Notes: generated by a model not told the origin, from the sequence alone. A DNA stretch of 64,000 bases from DATAGF01 sp963835685 (GCA_963835685.1 CAWIGI010000012.1:62001-126000); one strand, 5' to 3'. Positions 1 to 8,333 are shown, counted from the stretch's first letter. Translations and numbers: made by a program.

Positions 1-171
1 GGGCGCCGTCGCGGCGCACGATGATGCGCTGGTTCCGCGAGGGGCGCTGGCTCGACGATGGCGGCGGCCGGCGGTCGCGCCCGCCGGCCGGTCCGGGGGA
101 CGGTAGGGTCACGAGGGACGGATCCGGACGGGTGGCCGTTCGCCTCCCCGACGCCCACGGAGGGAACCCCG

Positions 172-399
172 ATGTGCGGACAGTGCTATGCGACGGGGGC
201 CGCGGCGGGCGAGGCGGCGATGCTGATCGGCGCCCCGGTGGCCTACGCCGTCTACCGGCGGGCGCGGCGCGCGCTGGGCCTTGCGGACACCGCCGTCGCG
301 CCTCAGACGGGCGCGGGAAAGCCCAGGAAGGGGTACCGCCCGACGCCGGGCGCGGCCATCGGCCGGCCGATGTCGCTCCACGGCGCGCCGAACCCGTAG
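172..399 (+). CDS. small CxxC protein with hydrophobic segment, unknown function (75 aa)
   Basis: I do not recognise this protein. It begins MCGQCYATG, so a CxxC pair sits at the extreme N-terminus. A hydrophobic stretch (about residues 14-24) follows, then a basic segment YRRARR and a low-complexity C-terminus. ATG 172 is chosen over in-frame upstream starts because GGAGGG lies about 8 nt before it. The CxxC could bind metal or be redox-active, and the hydrophobic stretch could be a short membrane segment; both are inference. It converges with the oxidoreductase gene ending at 431. Confidence 0.5.
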   Translation: MCGQCYATGAAAGEAAMLIGAPVAYAVYRRARRALGLADTAVAPQTGAGKPRKGYRPTPGAAIGRPMSLHGAPNP

Positions 400-430
400 C
401 CAGCGGCCCGCTCGTCGCGAGAAGCCACGG

Positions 431-1379
431 TCACGGGATCACGACGAGCTTGTCGCCGCCGGCGCCCGAGGACGCCAGCCGCGACCACGCGCCCGCGGCT
501 TCCGCGAGCGGGACCTCGACGAGGCTCATCGAGACGGCCCCCCGGACCGCGGCCTCGGCCAGGTCGCCGTACGCGGAGGCGACGTCGGCCGGGTCCTCGC
601 TGAAGACCGAGAAGCCGCGCAGGTCGAGCCGCTTGCCGCGCAAGCGGGCCGGCGGCGACCTCGGCCACCTGGCCGGCGGCGCTCCCCACCTGCACGATCC
701 GGCCGCCGCGCCGCAGGGCGCCGATCGCCGCCACCGCGGGCTCCCCCCAGAGGATGTCGACCACGAGGTCGGCGCCCTCGCCGCAGGCCTCGCGCAGGGC
801 GTCCTGCAGCCCAGCGTCGGTCGGGAGCGCGACGTCCGCGCCCGCGGCGAGCGCCCGCTCTCGCCCGCCGGCGCTGCGGGCGGCGGCCACGATCCTCCCG
901 GCGTCCCCGTCGCGGGCCGCCTGGACGGCCACCTGGCCGACCGCGCCGCCCGCCCCCAGGACGACCACGGTCTCGCCGGCATCGAGGGCCCCGCGCTCCC
1001 GAACCGGCATCCAGCCGGCCAGGCCGGCGATGCCGAGTCCCGCCGCGAGGGGGAAGCCGACCCCTGGAGGCAGGGGCACGACGGCGCTCTCGGCGACTCT
1101 GACGACCTCTGCGAGGGCACCCGTCATGGGCAGGCACCAGACCGGGGCGCCGGCCGGATGGGCGGCGGAGGAGAGCACCTCCCCGGCCGCCTCGGCGCCG
1201 GGGACGTACGGCGGGTCGGGGACGTCCATGTAGAAGCGCCCCGCTGCGATCGCGACGTCAACCGGGTTGAGCGACGCGGCCCGCACACGCACGAGCGCCC
1301 CGACGGGAGCTGGGTCCGGCTCCGGGAGGTCCGCCGGCTCGGGCACCGCCCCCGGCTCGGGCACGCGCAGCGCTCTCAC
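431..1379 (-). CDS. zinc-type alcohol dehydrogenase / quinone oxidoreductase-like protein (frameshifted)
   Basis: This is a medium-chain dehydrogenase/reductase related to NADPH:quinone oxidoreductases. The GroES-like N-terminal part contains VRAASLNPVDV. The Rossmann part has VVVLGAGGAVGQVAVQAAR, a GxGGxxG nucleotide-binding motif, and ends with a segment reading LVEVPLAEAAGAWSRL. The N-terminal two thirds and the last 70 residues are in different frames; the switch lies near 645-660, and the 949-bp span is not a multiple of three. No structural-zinc cysteine cluster is visible, which favours the quinone-oxidoreductase branch. Start GTG 1379 has a TAGCCT hexamer 8 nt upstream and no Shine-Dalgarno, so a leaderless transcript is likely. 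Substrate unknown. Confidence 0.75.
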
Positions 1380-1387
1380 GGCGGGGG

Positions 1388-1393
1388 AGGCTA
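1388..1393 (-). promoter_or_regulatory. -10 element TAGCCT (leaderless type)
   Basis: Hexamer 8 nt before GTG 1379 of the quinone-oxidoreductase-like gene, with no Shine-Dalgarno between. Part of a recurrent pattern in this window. Confidence 0.4.
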
Positions 1394-1478
1394 CCGCGCC
1401 GGGCAGGCGGAGACGCGCGCCGGATCGTTGGCCCTGGGGCCAAGGGAGGCACCGCTCGGACGCCTCACACTCGCCCCC

Positions 1479-1667
1479 ATGAGCTGTCATCACCACGAGC
1501 CTCACGGCGATCGGAGCATCTGGGTGACGTGCGCGACCTGCTGGGGGCAGCGGCGGCTCCTGACCGCCGCGGGCGGCGGCGGGCTGGCCCCCATCACCTG
1601 CCCGGGATGCCTGGGCGTCGGCGAGCGCCTCGCGCACAGCGCCCAGGTCGCCGCGCCGACCCCCTAG
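1479..1667 (+). CDS. small protein with two CxxC knuckles of DnaJ zinc-finger type (62 aa)
   Basis: An ATG-initiated reading frame with an N-terminal CHHH sequence and two knuckles, CATCWGQ and CPGCLGVG. The spacing C-x2-C ... C-x2-C-x-G-x-G resembles half of the zinc-binding repeat of DnaJ/HSP40, so a zinc ribbon is likely. There is no J domain. It is divergent from the oxidoreductase at 1379 and lies upstream of the DNA methyltransferase. The function is unknown; the cysteine pattern is the main reason to believe it is coding. Confidence 0.5.
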   Translation: MSCHHHEPHGDRSIWVTCATCWGQRRLLTAAGGGGLAPITCPGCLGVGERLAHSAQVAAPTP

Positions 1668-1735
1668 GCCGAGCGGCCAGTCGTCCGGGCGCGGCGCGAG
1701 GATGGCGCGATGAGCGAGGCGCGCGCGGACCCCCG

Positions 1736-3011
1736 GTGATCAAGTACATCGGCTCCAAGCGGGCCCTGGCGCCGGTGATCGAGCAGGTCGCACGCCGGCT
1801 GCCAATCGCCTCCGCGGCCGACCTCTTCGCGGGCACGACGCGCGCAGGCCAGGCGTTCCGGCGGGCCGGCTGCCGGGTCGTCTCGAACGACCTCGCCACC
1901 TATTCCGAGGCGCTCGGCCAGGCGTACATCGCCGCGGGCGCCGACCTCGACCGCGATCTGCTGCGCGGCCTCCTGGCCCGGCTCGGGGCGCTGGCCGGCC
2001 GCCCGGGCTACGTGACCCGGACCTTCTGCACCGAGGCGCGCTTCTTCTCGCCGGAGAACGGGGCCCGGATCGACGCGATCCGCGACGCGATCGACGAGAT
2101 CGACGCCCCCGAGCCGCTTCGGGGCTGCCTGCTCACCAGCCTGCTCGAGGCGGCCGACCGCGTCGAACTCGACCTGCGGGCTGCAGATGGCCTACCTCAA
2201 GCGGCCGGCGCCCCGGTCGCTGCGGCCGCTCGAGCTGCGCGAGCCCGCCCCGGTGGACGGCCCGGCCGGTGAGGTCGACCGCCGCGACGCGAACGGCCTC
2301 GCGCGCGACCTCGCGGGGGTCGATTGCGCCTACATCGACCCGCCCTACAACGGGCACTCCTACTTCTCGAACTACCACGTCTGGGAGACGCTCGTGCGCT
2401 GGGACCGCCCGGATGCCTACGGGGTCGCGCGCAAGCGGGCCGACTGCCGCACGACCCACAGCGCCTACAACCGCTCCGGCCAGGCGTGGGCGGCGCTGGC
2501 CGATCTGGTGGGCTCGCTGACCACGCCCTGGATCGTGGCGTCCGTGAGCAACGAGGGGTTCCACGACCCCGCGGGCGTGGCGGCGCTCCTCGCCGAGCGC
2601 GGCCATGTCGCGGCGCTGGCGATCGACCTGCCGCGCTACGTCGGCGCCCGCATCGGCATCCACAGCCCGGCGGGGGAGCGCGTCGGCACCGTGTCGCACG
2701 TCCGCAACCTCGAGTACCTGATCGTGTCCGGCCCCGATCGCGCCGTCGTGGGGCGCGCGTTCGACGGCCTCGACGCCGCGCCCCCGCAGCGCCCCTCAGC
2801 GGCGCGGGGCCGCGTCGGCGATGAGGGCCCGGCTCTCCTCGCCCAGCTCGAGCTCCACCTGGGCGAGCCACGCGCCGCCTGTGTCGAGCAGGAGGATGGC
2901 GACGCGTTCCTGACGCGCCATGGCGGCGGCGAGGCTCCGTTGCTCCCGTCCTCGAGTCGCAGGCCGATGCCGGTGGGGCCTCCGGCAGCGGCGGACCCAG
3001 GGGAACGCTAG
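1736..3011 (+). CDS. D12-class N6-adenine DNA methyltransferase (frameshifted, orphan)
   Basis: Methyltransferase of the MethyltransfD12 (Dam-like) family, which transfers a methyl group from SAM to N6 of adenine in DNA. It starts KYIGSKRAL; motif I is ADLFAGTTRAGQAF and catalytic motif IV is DPPYNGHSYF. The two halves are in different frames. After DRV the family motif resumes as NSTCGLQMAYLK once one base near 2165 is ignored. GTG 1736 is the only good start in the first frame. Recognisable homology ends near 2790 and the frame then runs on to 3011 over antisense sequence, so the real stop may be earlier. No restriction endonuclease gene is nearby, so it looks like an orphan methylase or the remnant of a system. 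Confidence 0.8.
2796..2921 (-). CDS. possible small protein, unknown function (41 aa)
   Basis: A minus-strand frame starting MARQERVAILLLDTGG and ending IADAAPRR. It has a hydrophobic patch and an acidic helix-like stretch (VELELGEE). It overlaps the questionable tail of the plus-strand D12 methyltransferase frame. The open frame continues upstream without a stop for at least 15 codons, so it could be the C-terminus of a larger, damaged gene. Composition is the only support. Confidence 0.25.
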   Translation of the reverse strand: MARQERVAILLLDTGGAWLAQVELELGEESRALIADAAPRR

Positions 3012-3508
3012 TCAAGGGCGGGGCGCGGCGGCGGACGGCCCGCGCGCGCCGGTGTGACGACGACGACCGGGGCGCCGGCGAGGCCCCGTCTGCGAGGCGG
3101 GGGCACGCGGACCGCATGGACGTCGCGCCACCACTGGAGCCGCGAGAAGCCTTCCGGGTGCGGGTCGGCAAGGCTGCCACTCGCCCTGGCGGGCCGCCTG
3201 GGCGTGCAGCCGCTCGGCGATTCCGGCCGAGGAGGACGAGGGACGCCGGGCGGCGATGCGCCGCGGCGCGCGATCCAGACGGCCGGAGGCGGCCGTCGCG
3301 GCCGTGGCGCCGGCGAGGCCCTCGCGTCGGCGAAGGCGAGGTCGAGCGTGAGCGCATGGCCGGACCGACCGGCGACGAGTCGCGCCGGCAATGGGGTCGC
3401 TCGGGCCCTCGACGGGGGCAGGCCCACAGCCGAGGTCCCGTCCGGCGAGGGCCCGACCCGCCTCGAGGCGGAGCATACGGCCGTGACGGGTCCGCGGTCG
3501 GGACGCAC
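3008..3508 (-). other. unresolved coding-like stretch, possibly a decayed or frameshifted minus-strand gene
   Basis: Between about 3012 and 3700 no single frame gives a convincing protein. On the minus strand, protein-like fragments appear in different frames: one containing AGRSGHALTLDLAFADAR, another ERLHAQAARQGEWQP, then FSRLQWWRDVHAVRVP followed by GLAGAPVVVVTP. They could be pieces of one gene broken by several indels. I cannot name a family, and the plus strand shows only arginine/proline-rich shadow frames. Confidence 0.2.
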
Positions 3509-3701
3509 GGAGCGACAGGCTGCGCCAGCTGCGGGCGGGCCGACGCAGCTGGTCCGGGCCGCCCTGCGCGGCGCCGTGGAGGCCGCTCATATCCGGTAGA
3601 CCCTAGCAAACGACATGCGGCTGGGCCCGAGGCACGTAGAAGCCGCCGGACGCCGATGGGCGCGCCGGCGGCCGTGGCCGCGTTCGTGGAGGAGCCCGCG
3701 G

Positions 3702-3929
3702 CTACTTCAGGCGGAAGGTGATCCGGCCCCGGTTGAGGTCGTAGGGCGAGAGCTCCACCTTCACCCGGTCGCCCGGGTTGATGCGGATGCGAAACCGCCT
3801 CAGCTTGCCCGCCATGTGGGCGAGCACCTCGTGGTCGTTGTCGAGGACCACGCGGAACATGGTGTTGGGCAGGGCCTCGGTGACCTCGCCCTCCACCTCG
3901 ATCGCCTCTTCCTTCTGCTTCGTACCCAG
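3702..3929 (-). CDS. infA: translation initiation factor IF-1 (probable CTG start)
   Basis: IF-1 binds the 30S A site during initiation. The S1-like OB fold is intact: VEGEVTEALPNTMFRVVLDN, then HEVLAHMAGKLRRFRIRI, then the hallmark GDRVKVELSPYDLNRGRI. The only standard start (GTG 3896) would remove the first conserved residues. CTG 3929 gives 75 aa, close to the usual 72-73, and has GGGGAG 5 nt upstream, so CTG is my preferred start. The gene is not in a ribosomal-protein operon; its neighbour is a cold-shock gene on the same strand, 37 nt upstream. Confidence 0.92.
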   Translation of the reverse strand: MGTKQKEEAIEVEGEVTEALPNTMFRVVLDNDHEVLAHMAGKLRRFRIRINPGDRVKVELSPYDLNRGRITFRLK

Positions 3930-3966
3930 GAAGTCTCCCCTTCCGTGCTCCGATCCCGCTGTGCGC

Positions 3967-4170
3967 CTACAGCGGCGACACGCTGGACGCCTGCGGGCCC
4001 TTCTGGCCCTCCGTCGCCTCGAAGCTCACCCGCTGACCCTCCTCGAGGTTCCGGTACCCGGACCCCTGGATCTCGGAGAAATGCACGAACAGGTCCTTGC
4101 CGCCGTCATCCGGCGTGATGAACCCGTAGCCCTTTTCCGCCGAGAACCACTTCACGACACCCTCAGGCAT
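3967..4170 (-). CDS. cold-shock domain protein (CspA family, 67 aa)
   Basis: A single cold-shock domain that binds single-stranded nucleic acid and acts as an RNA chaperone. It begins MPEGVVKWFSAEKGYGFI; RNP1 is KGYGFI and RNP2 is DLFVHF. Length and the ending (GPQASSVSPL) are typical. ATG 4170 starts at the normal first residue of the family; the longer upstream frame is not conserved. It is followed at 37 nt by infA on the same strand, so the two may be cotranscribed and joined to translation under cold or growth control (inference). Confidence 0.95.
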   Translation of the reverse strand: MPEGVVKWFSAEKGYGFITPDDGGKDLFVHFSEIQGSGYRNLEEGQRVSFEATEGQKGPQASSVSPL

Positions 4171-4263
4171 TGATCGTCCTTCGCTCGTTCCACTTTTGCC
4201 GGGCTGGCGCACAGCCCGCGCGGGATGGTACCTCACGCCGCCGACGCCGTACGCGCGCCGGCG

Positions 4264-4860
4264 TCACGACCGGGCGAGGCGCTCCTGCATCGCCGCCACG
4301 CCGCGGCGCAGATCGGCCTCCGGGACGGTCATCAGGGAAGCGTTGGCGACCGCGTGCACGGGGCCGTCCAGGGGATCCTCGCCGTCGATCGCGTTCGCGA
4401 GGAAACGGATCGGGATGTCGTGCGTGACCACGAGCGCGACCTGCGCATCGACGCCCAGGAGACGCTCGAAGCCGCGCGCGTAGCGGCGCAGGGCGTCGAT
4501 GCGGCTCTCGCCGCCGCGTGGGCGGGCATCCTCTCCGCGCTCGTCGCGGAAGCGGCGGTACTCGTCCACCGAGCGGCCCTCGAACTCGCCGAGCAGCACG
4601 TCGTCGAGGTCCGGACAGACGACGACGGGGACGTCGCGGCCGTCCAGCAGGATCGCGATCGTCTGCTCGGTGCGGGGAAAGCGCGTGCGGACGCCCAGGT
4701 CGAACGCGACGCCGGCGATCCGGTCGCGGAGCCTGGCGACCTGCTCGCGCCCCTCGTCGCTGAGGTGCACCGGCACCGACGGATCGCCGTTGAGGCGGCG
4801 CGCCGCGTTGTAGTCCGTGCCCCCGTGGCGGACGAGGGCGAAGGTGCGACCGTCGGCCAT
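4264..4860 (-). CDS. histidine phosphatase superfamily protein (phosphoglycerate mutase-like)
   Basis: A 198-aa branch-1 histidine phosphatase. The phosphohistidine motif is LVRHGGTDYN near residue 10 (RHG). The second catalytic histidine is in LVVTHDIPIRFLANAI near residue 145, and GEFEGRS is the usual central motif. The fold is shared by cofactor-dependent phosphoglycerate mutases, alpha-ribazole phosphatases and general phosphatases, and the substrate cannot be told from sequence. It is a single gene; TAGGCT lies 7 nt before ATG 4860, so it is probably leaderless. Confidence 0.88.
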   Translation of the reverse strand: MADGRTFALVRHGGTDYNAARRLNGDPSVPVHLSDEGREQVARLRDRIAGVAFDLGVRTRFPRTEQTIAILLDGRDVPVVVCPDLDDVLLGEFEGRSVDEYRRFRDERGEDARPRGGESRIDALRRYARGFERLLGVDAQVALVVTHDIPIRFLANAIDGEDPLDGPVHAVANASLMTVPEADLRRGVAAMQERLARS

Positions 4861-4867
4861 CGGCGCC

Positions 4868-4873
4868 AGCCTA
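4868..4873 (-). promoter_or_regulatory. -10 element TAGGCT (leaderless type)
   Basis: Hexamer 7 nt before ATG 4860 of the histidine phosphatase gene; no Shine-Dalgarno present. Confidence 0.4.
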
Positions 4874-5054
4874 TCCGGGGGGCCTCACGGGGCGCCGGTG
4901 CCTCGGCGCCCCCGAGGGCGCGGCACACGCGCCCGTGCGCCGCAGTCGCGCGGGGCCGGAGTGCCCTTCCGGCCGCACGGCGCGCGACGTCACCCCCTTC
5001 GGCGCGCGGCGCGGGACTCCTCCGCGGGGTTTCCCTTCCGACCGCTGCGGGCAC

Positions 5055-5060
5055 TATGCT
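5055..5060 (+). promoter_or_regulatory. -10 element TATGCT (leaderless type)
   Basis: Hexamer 7 nt before ATG 5068. The 4874-5054 stretch between the divergent genes shows nothing else I can support. Confidence 0.4.
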
Positions 5061-5067
5061 GAGCGTC

Positions 5068-5607
5068 ATGATCAACCGCCGCAAAGCGATCATCGGATAC
5101 GTGACGTACTTTTTCACCACGCGGATCGTGGGCCGCATCGTGCGAAAGAAGACGGGCGACCTGGGTCTCGGGTCACCTCAGAACGGGGGAAAACGGCAGA
5201 TGCTGAACCGGACGAAGTCCGCGCCGAAGGTCGTGGCGGCGCGCACCGCGGTGCTCGTCGCGGCGGCGCGCCCGATCGTGGAGCGCGCGATGAACGACCC
5301 CGAGCTGAACGCGGCGATCCGGCAGGCGTTCGACGCGGGGCGCGAGGTCACCGGCGAGGTCCGGGGGAAGCCGCCCAAGACGACCGAAAAGCGCGTTGCA
5401 CGCGATCAGAGGATCCTCGAGAAGGTGGAGACCTCGGCGGCCGACCTGCAGCAGGCGTTGACGCGCGTCCTCAAGGAGCCCGAGAAGGAGAAGGGGTTCT
5501 TCCGGAAGGTGGTGACGCCCGTCCTCGTGATCGGCGGCGCCGCGACGGCGGCGTGGTACGGGCTGAAGAAGTTCGGCGACAAGAACCAGAAGGAGCCGCC
5601 CTACTAG
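5068..5607 (+). CDS. hypothetical protein with N- and C-terminal hydrophobic segments (179 aa)
   Basis: I do not recognise the family. The N-terminus reads MINRRKAIIGYVTYFFTTRI and is amphipathic to hydrophobic. It is followed by a charged helical middle (about residues 75-140, rich in E, K, Q and R, probably coiled coil) and a C-terminal hydrophobic segment, VVTPVLVIGGAATAAWYG, before a lysine-rich tail. This layout suggests a membrane-anchored helical protein. ATG 5068 is preferred to ATG 5056 because TATGCT, overlapping the first ATG, fits a -10 element for leaderless initiation at 5068. Confidence 0.6.
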   Translation: MINRRKAIIGYVTYFFTTRIVGRIVRKKTGDLGLGSPQNGGKRQMLNRTKSAPKVVAARTAVLVAAARPIVERAMNDPELNAAIRQAFDAGREVTGEVRGKPPKTTEKRVARDQRILEKVETSAADLQQALTRVLKEPEKEKGFFRKVVTPVLVIGGAATAAWYGLKKFGDKNQKEPPY

Positions 5608-5641
5608 GTCCCCGCCGCCGGGCGCCGGGGATCGGAGCCGC

Positions 5642-6007
5642 GTGGCGGGCGCCGCCGGCGGCGCCTTCCCCGTCTTCCTGGAGATGGGGCTCGGCGTCGA
5701 CCTCGTCGGGGAGGACGCCACCAAGGCCGCCTGCCGGGCGGTGCGCGAGGCCATCGGCCGGACGTCGCTGCCGGGGGTGCGCGCCCTCATCCCCAGCGGC
5801 GACCGGGCCCACATGCGCGTGGACGTGACGATCGCGGTCCCCGGGCACGACGCGGTCGACGCCGGCGCGGTGGCGTCCGAGTTCCCGTACGGCCGCGTCA
5901 GCGTGCGCGCGGAGCCCGGCGGCCTGCGGATGCCGAACGGCACCGACGCCGGACCGGGCGAGGACCACCTGATCTGCGCCGTCGCCGTCGTGGCGGTGGG
6001 CTGGTAA
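5642..6007 (+). CDS. Lin0512-family conserved protein (121 aa)
   Basis: Matches the small Lin0512 family: FLEMGLGVDLVGEDATKAA near the N-terminus, then CRAVREAIGRTSLPG and a PNGTDAGPGEDHLICAVAVV ending. The biochemical function of the family is not established. The GTG start at 5642 gives the expected length. It follows the preceding hypothetical gene by 34 nt on the same strand, and the ABC transporter genes start 37 nt downstream, but the hexamer before the ABC gene suggests that unit is transcribed separately. Confidence 0.75.
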   Translation: MAGAAGGAFPVFLEMGLGVDLVGEDATKAACRAVREAIGRTSLPGVRALIPSGDRAHMRVDVTIAVPGHDAVDAGAVASEFPYGRVSVRAEPGGLRMPNGTDAGPGEDHLICAVAVVAVGW

Positions 6008-6030
6008 GGCGAAGGCCGGTCGCCGGGCGA

Positions 6031-6036
6031 TACGCT
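6031..6036 (+). promoter_or_regulatory. -10 element TACGCT (leaderless type)
   Basis: Hexamer 8 nt before GTG 6045 of the ABC exporter ATPase. Confidence 0.4.
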
Positions 6037-6044
6037 CGCCCGTC

Positions 6045-6785
6045 GTGATCGACGACGGCGCCCCGGCCCTCTCCTGCGAGGGCGTGACGAAGCGGTTCGG
6101 AGGGGTGACCGCGCTGGCGGGGCTCGACCTGGAGGTGCCCGAGGGCGCCTTCTTCGGCCTGCTGGGGCCCAACGGCGCCGGGAAGACGACCCTCATCCGC
6201 AGCGTCGTGGGGCTCACGCACCCCGACGGCGGCGGCATCCGGGTCTTCGGACGGCCGGCCTGGGGCGAGGGCGCCGGCGCGGCGCGGCGCGCCATCGGCT
6301 ACGCGCCCCAGGAGATCGCGCTGGACCGGTTCGTGCCGGTGCGCGAGTCCCTGACCCTGCACGGCCGCTACTTCGGCCTGAGCCGCGCCGACGCGCGCCG
6401 CCGCGCCGACGACATGCTCGTGGCGTTCGACCTCGCCGCCCGGGCCGACGACTACGCCCACCACCTGTCGGGCGGCATGCGCCGGCGCCTGCTCCTGGCG
6501 CGGGCGCTGCTGCACCGGCCGCGCCTGGTGATCCTCGACGAGCCCACCGCCGGCGTCGACCTCGAGCTGCGCCACGACCTCTGGGCCTACATCCGGACGC
6601 TCCACGCCGACGGCACCACGATCCTGCTGACCACCCACTACATCGAGGAGGCGGAGGCCCTCTGCGAGCGCGTCGCGTTCATCCGCAGCGGGCGCATCGT
6701 GGCCGACGGGACGCCCCCGGACCTGCGCGAGCGCTTCCGCGCCGACCGGCTGGAGGACGTCTACCTGCAGGTGGTGGGGCGATGA
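6045..6785 (+). CDS. ABC-2 type transporter ATP-binding protein
   Basis: ATPase subunit of a DrrAB/NodIJ-like exporter, 246 aa. Walker A is GLLGPNGAGKTTLIR, the signature is HHLSGGMRRRLLLAR, and Walker B is RLVILDEPTAGVDLE, with switch histidine in TTHYIEEAEAL. GGM in place of GGQ is common in this subfamily. The downstream permease gene overlaps by 4 bp (ATGA), so the two are translationally coupled and should form a homodimeric ATPase plus permease complex. The substrate is unknown; relatives export antibiotics, lipids or polysaccharide. Confidence 0.93.
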   Translation: MIDDGAPALSCEGVTKRFGGVTALAGLDLEVPEGAFFGLLGPNGAGKTTLIRSVVGLTHPDGGGIRVFGRPAWGEGAGAARRAIGYAPQEIALDRFVPVRESLTLHGRYFGLSRADARRRADDMLVAFDLAARADDYAHHLSGGMRRRLLLARALLHRPRLVILDEPTAGVDLELRHDLWAYIRTLHADGTTILLTTHYIEEAEALCERVAFIRSGRIVADGTPPDLRERFRADRLEDVYLQVVGR

Positions 6786-7567
6786 CCACGACGGCGGCGC
6801 CGGCCGCCCGCTGGCGTGGCGTCGCCGCCCTGGCCGAGCGCGAGGTGCTGCGCGTCCTGCGCCTGTGGACCCAGACGATCGCCCCCCCGGTGGTCGCCGC
6901 GGTGCTGTTCATCGTGGTCTTCGGGGTGGCGCTGGGCAGCAGCATCCGCGTGATCGACGGCGTGCCCTACGAGCGGTTCATCGTTCCCGGGCTCGTGCTG
7001 ATGGGCGTGGCGACCTCGGCCTTCGGGAACAACGCGACCTCGATCTACCAGGCGCGGAACGACGGCTTCATCGAAGACCCGGCGAGCAGCCCGATGGGGC
7101 CCTCACAGCTGCTGCTGGGATACCTCGCCGGCGGGGTCGTGCGCAGCCTCCTGATCGGCGCGCTGACGCTGGCCGCGGCGCGCGCCTTCGTCGACTACCC
7201 GGTGCAGGAGCCGCTGGTCCTGGCGGGCGCCCTCGTCGCGACGAGCGTCGCCTTCGCCTCGCTCGGGACGGTGGTCGGCCTCTACTCCACCGGCTGGGAG
7301 CAGCAGAACGTCGTCGGCAACCTCGTCATCGCGCCGCTGGTGTTCCTGGGCGGCGTCTTCTACTCGATCGACGCCCTCGCCGAGCCGTGGCGGTCGCTGT
7401 CCCACGCCGACCCGATCTTCTACATGGTCGTGGCCGCGCGCCACGGGACGCTCGGCGCCGCCGAGGTGCCGGCCGGGGTGTCGCTCGGCATCACCGCCGG
7501 CCTCGCGGTGGCGGCGCTGGGCTGGGCGTGGTGGACCTTCATCCGCGGGGTCGGCATCCGCACCTGA
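6782..7567 (+). CDS. ABC-2 type transporter permease
   Basis: 261-aa membrane subunit partnered with the ATPase immediately upstream. It has about six hydrophobic segments, starting with IAPPVVAAVLFIVVFGVALG. An ABC-2 family middle part reads FIVPGLVLMGVATSAFGNNA, and a late segment includes VIAPLVFLGGVFYSIDALAEPWR, the typical permease signature before the last helices. The protein is intact with no frame problem. DrrB/NodJ-like by architecture; transported substrate not deducible. Confidence 0.9.
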   Translation: MTTTAAPAARWRGVAALAEREVLRVLRLWTQTIAPPVVAAVLFIVVFGVALGSSIRVIDGVPYERFIVPGLVLMGVATSAFGNNATSIYQARNDGFIEDPASSPMGPSQLLLGYLAGGVVRSLLIGALTLAAARAFVDYPVQEPLVLAGALVATSVAFASLGTVVGLYSTGWEQQNVVGNLVIAPLVFLGGVFYSIDALAEPWRSLSHADPIFYMVVAARHGTLGAAEVPAGVSLGITAGLAVAALGWAWWTFIRGVGIRT

Positions 7568-7593
7568 CCCTCCGTCCCGGTCGGGGCCTCCCC

Positions 7594-7599
7594 TACGAT
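7594..7599 (+). promoter_or_regulatory. -10 element TACGAT (leaderless type)
   Basis: Hexamer 8 nt before ATG 7608, between the ABC permease stop and the next gene. Confidence 0.35.
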
Positions 7600-7607
7600 G
7601 GCGCCTG

Positions 7608-8306
7608 ATGGACCCGGGGGACATCCTGAGCCGCACCTGGCAGCTCTACCGGGACCATTGGCGCCACTTCGTCGCCATCGCCGCGGTGGTGTACGTGCCG
7701 CTCGGGGCCGTGTCGGCGGCCCTCGCGCTGCTGGGCTGGCCGGGCATCCTCGCGGCCAACATCCTGAACCTCGCGGCGATCTTCCCCGTGCAGGGCGCCC
7801 TGGTGAAGGCGGTCGAGGACGTGCGCGACGGCCGGCGCGACCTCGGGGTGGCCGACACCCTGCGCCACGCGGGCGTGCGCCTGATCGCGCTCACGGCGGC
7901 GGGGCTGCTCGCCGCGCTCGGCATCCTCGCCGGCCTGACCCTGCTCGTCGTGCCGGGCCTGGTGCTGCTGACCTGGTGGATCGTCCTGTCGCCGGTGATC
8001 ATGCTCGAGTGCTGCGGGATCGCCGACGGGTTCGGCCGCAGCCACGCGCTCGTGCGCGGCAACGGCTGGCCGGTGTTCGGCGTCGTGGTGCTGACGATGC
8101 TGGTGCTCCTGGCCTTCAGCCTCGCGCTGGGGATCGCGTTCAGCCCGCTGGGCGGCCCGGCGCGCGGGTTCCTCCAGGCGGCGGCGGGCCACACCCTCGC
8201 GGCGCCGTTCGCCGCGGTCGCGTGGACGCTGACCTACTTCCGCCTGCGCGAGATCGAGGAGCGCGGCGCCCCGGCGGGGCTGCCGCCGCCGGCCCCGGCG
8301 GGATGA
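7608..8306 (+). CDS. polytopic membrane protein, unknown function (232 aa)
   Basis: Starts MDPGDILSRTWQLYRDHW and contains about five to six hydrophobic segments, with a conserved-looking WWIVLSPVIMLECCGIADGFGRSHALVRGN stretch spanning the fourth and following loop. The pattern of an N-terminal 'W-LYR-HW' helix, a long membrane core and SHxLVRGN-type loop resembles proteins annotated with a glycerophosphodiester phosphodiesterase membrane domain or DUF975. I do not assign a function. It has its own leaderless-type -10, so it need not be part of the ABC operon. Confidence 0.6.
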   Translation: MDPGDILSRTWQLYRDHWRHFVAIAAVVYVPLGAVSAALALLGWPGILAANILNLAAIFPVQGALVKAVEDVRDGRRDLGVADTLRHAGVRLIALTAAGLLAALGILAGLTLLVVPGLVLLTWWIVLSPVIMLECCGIADGFGRSHALVRGNGWPVFGVVVLTMLVLLAFSLALGIAFSPLGGPARGFLQAAAGHTLAAPFAAVAWTLTYFRLREIEERGAPAGLPPPAPAG

Positions 8307-8333
8307 CCCGGGCGCGGCGCGGCGGGCGGGGGC

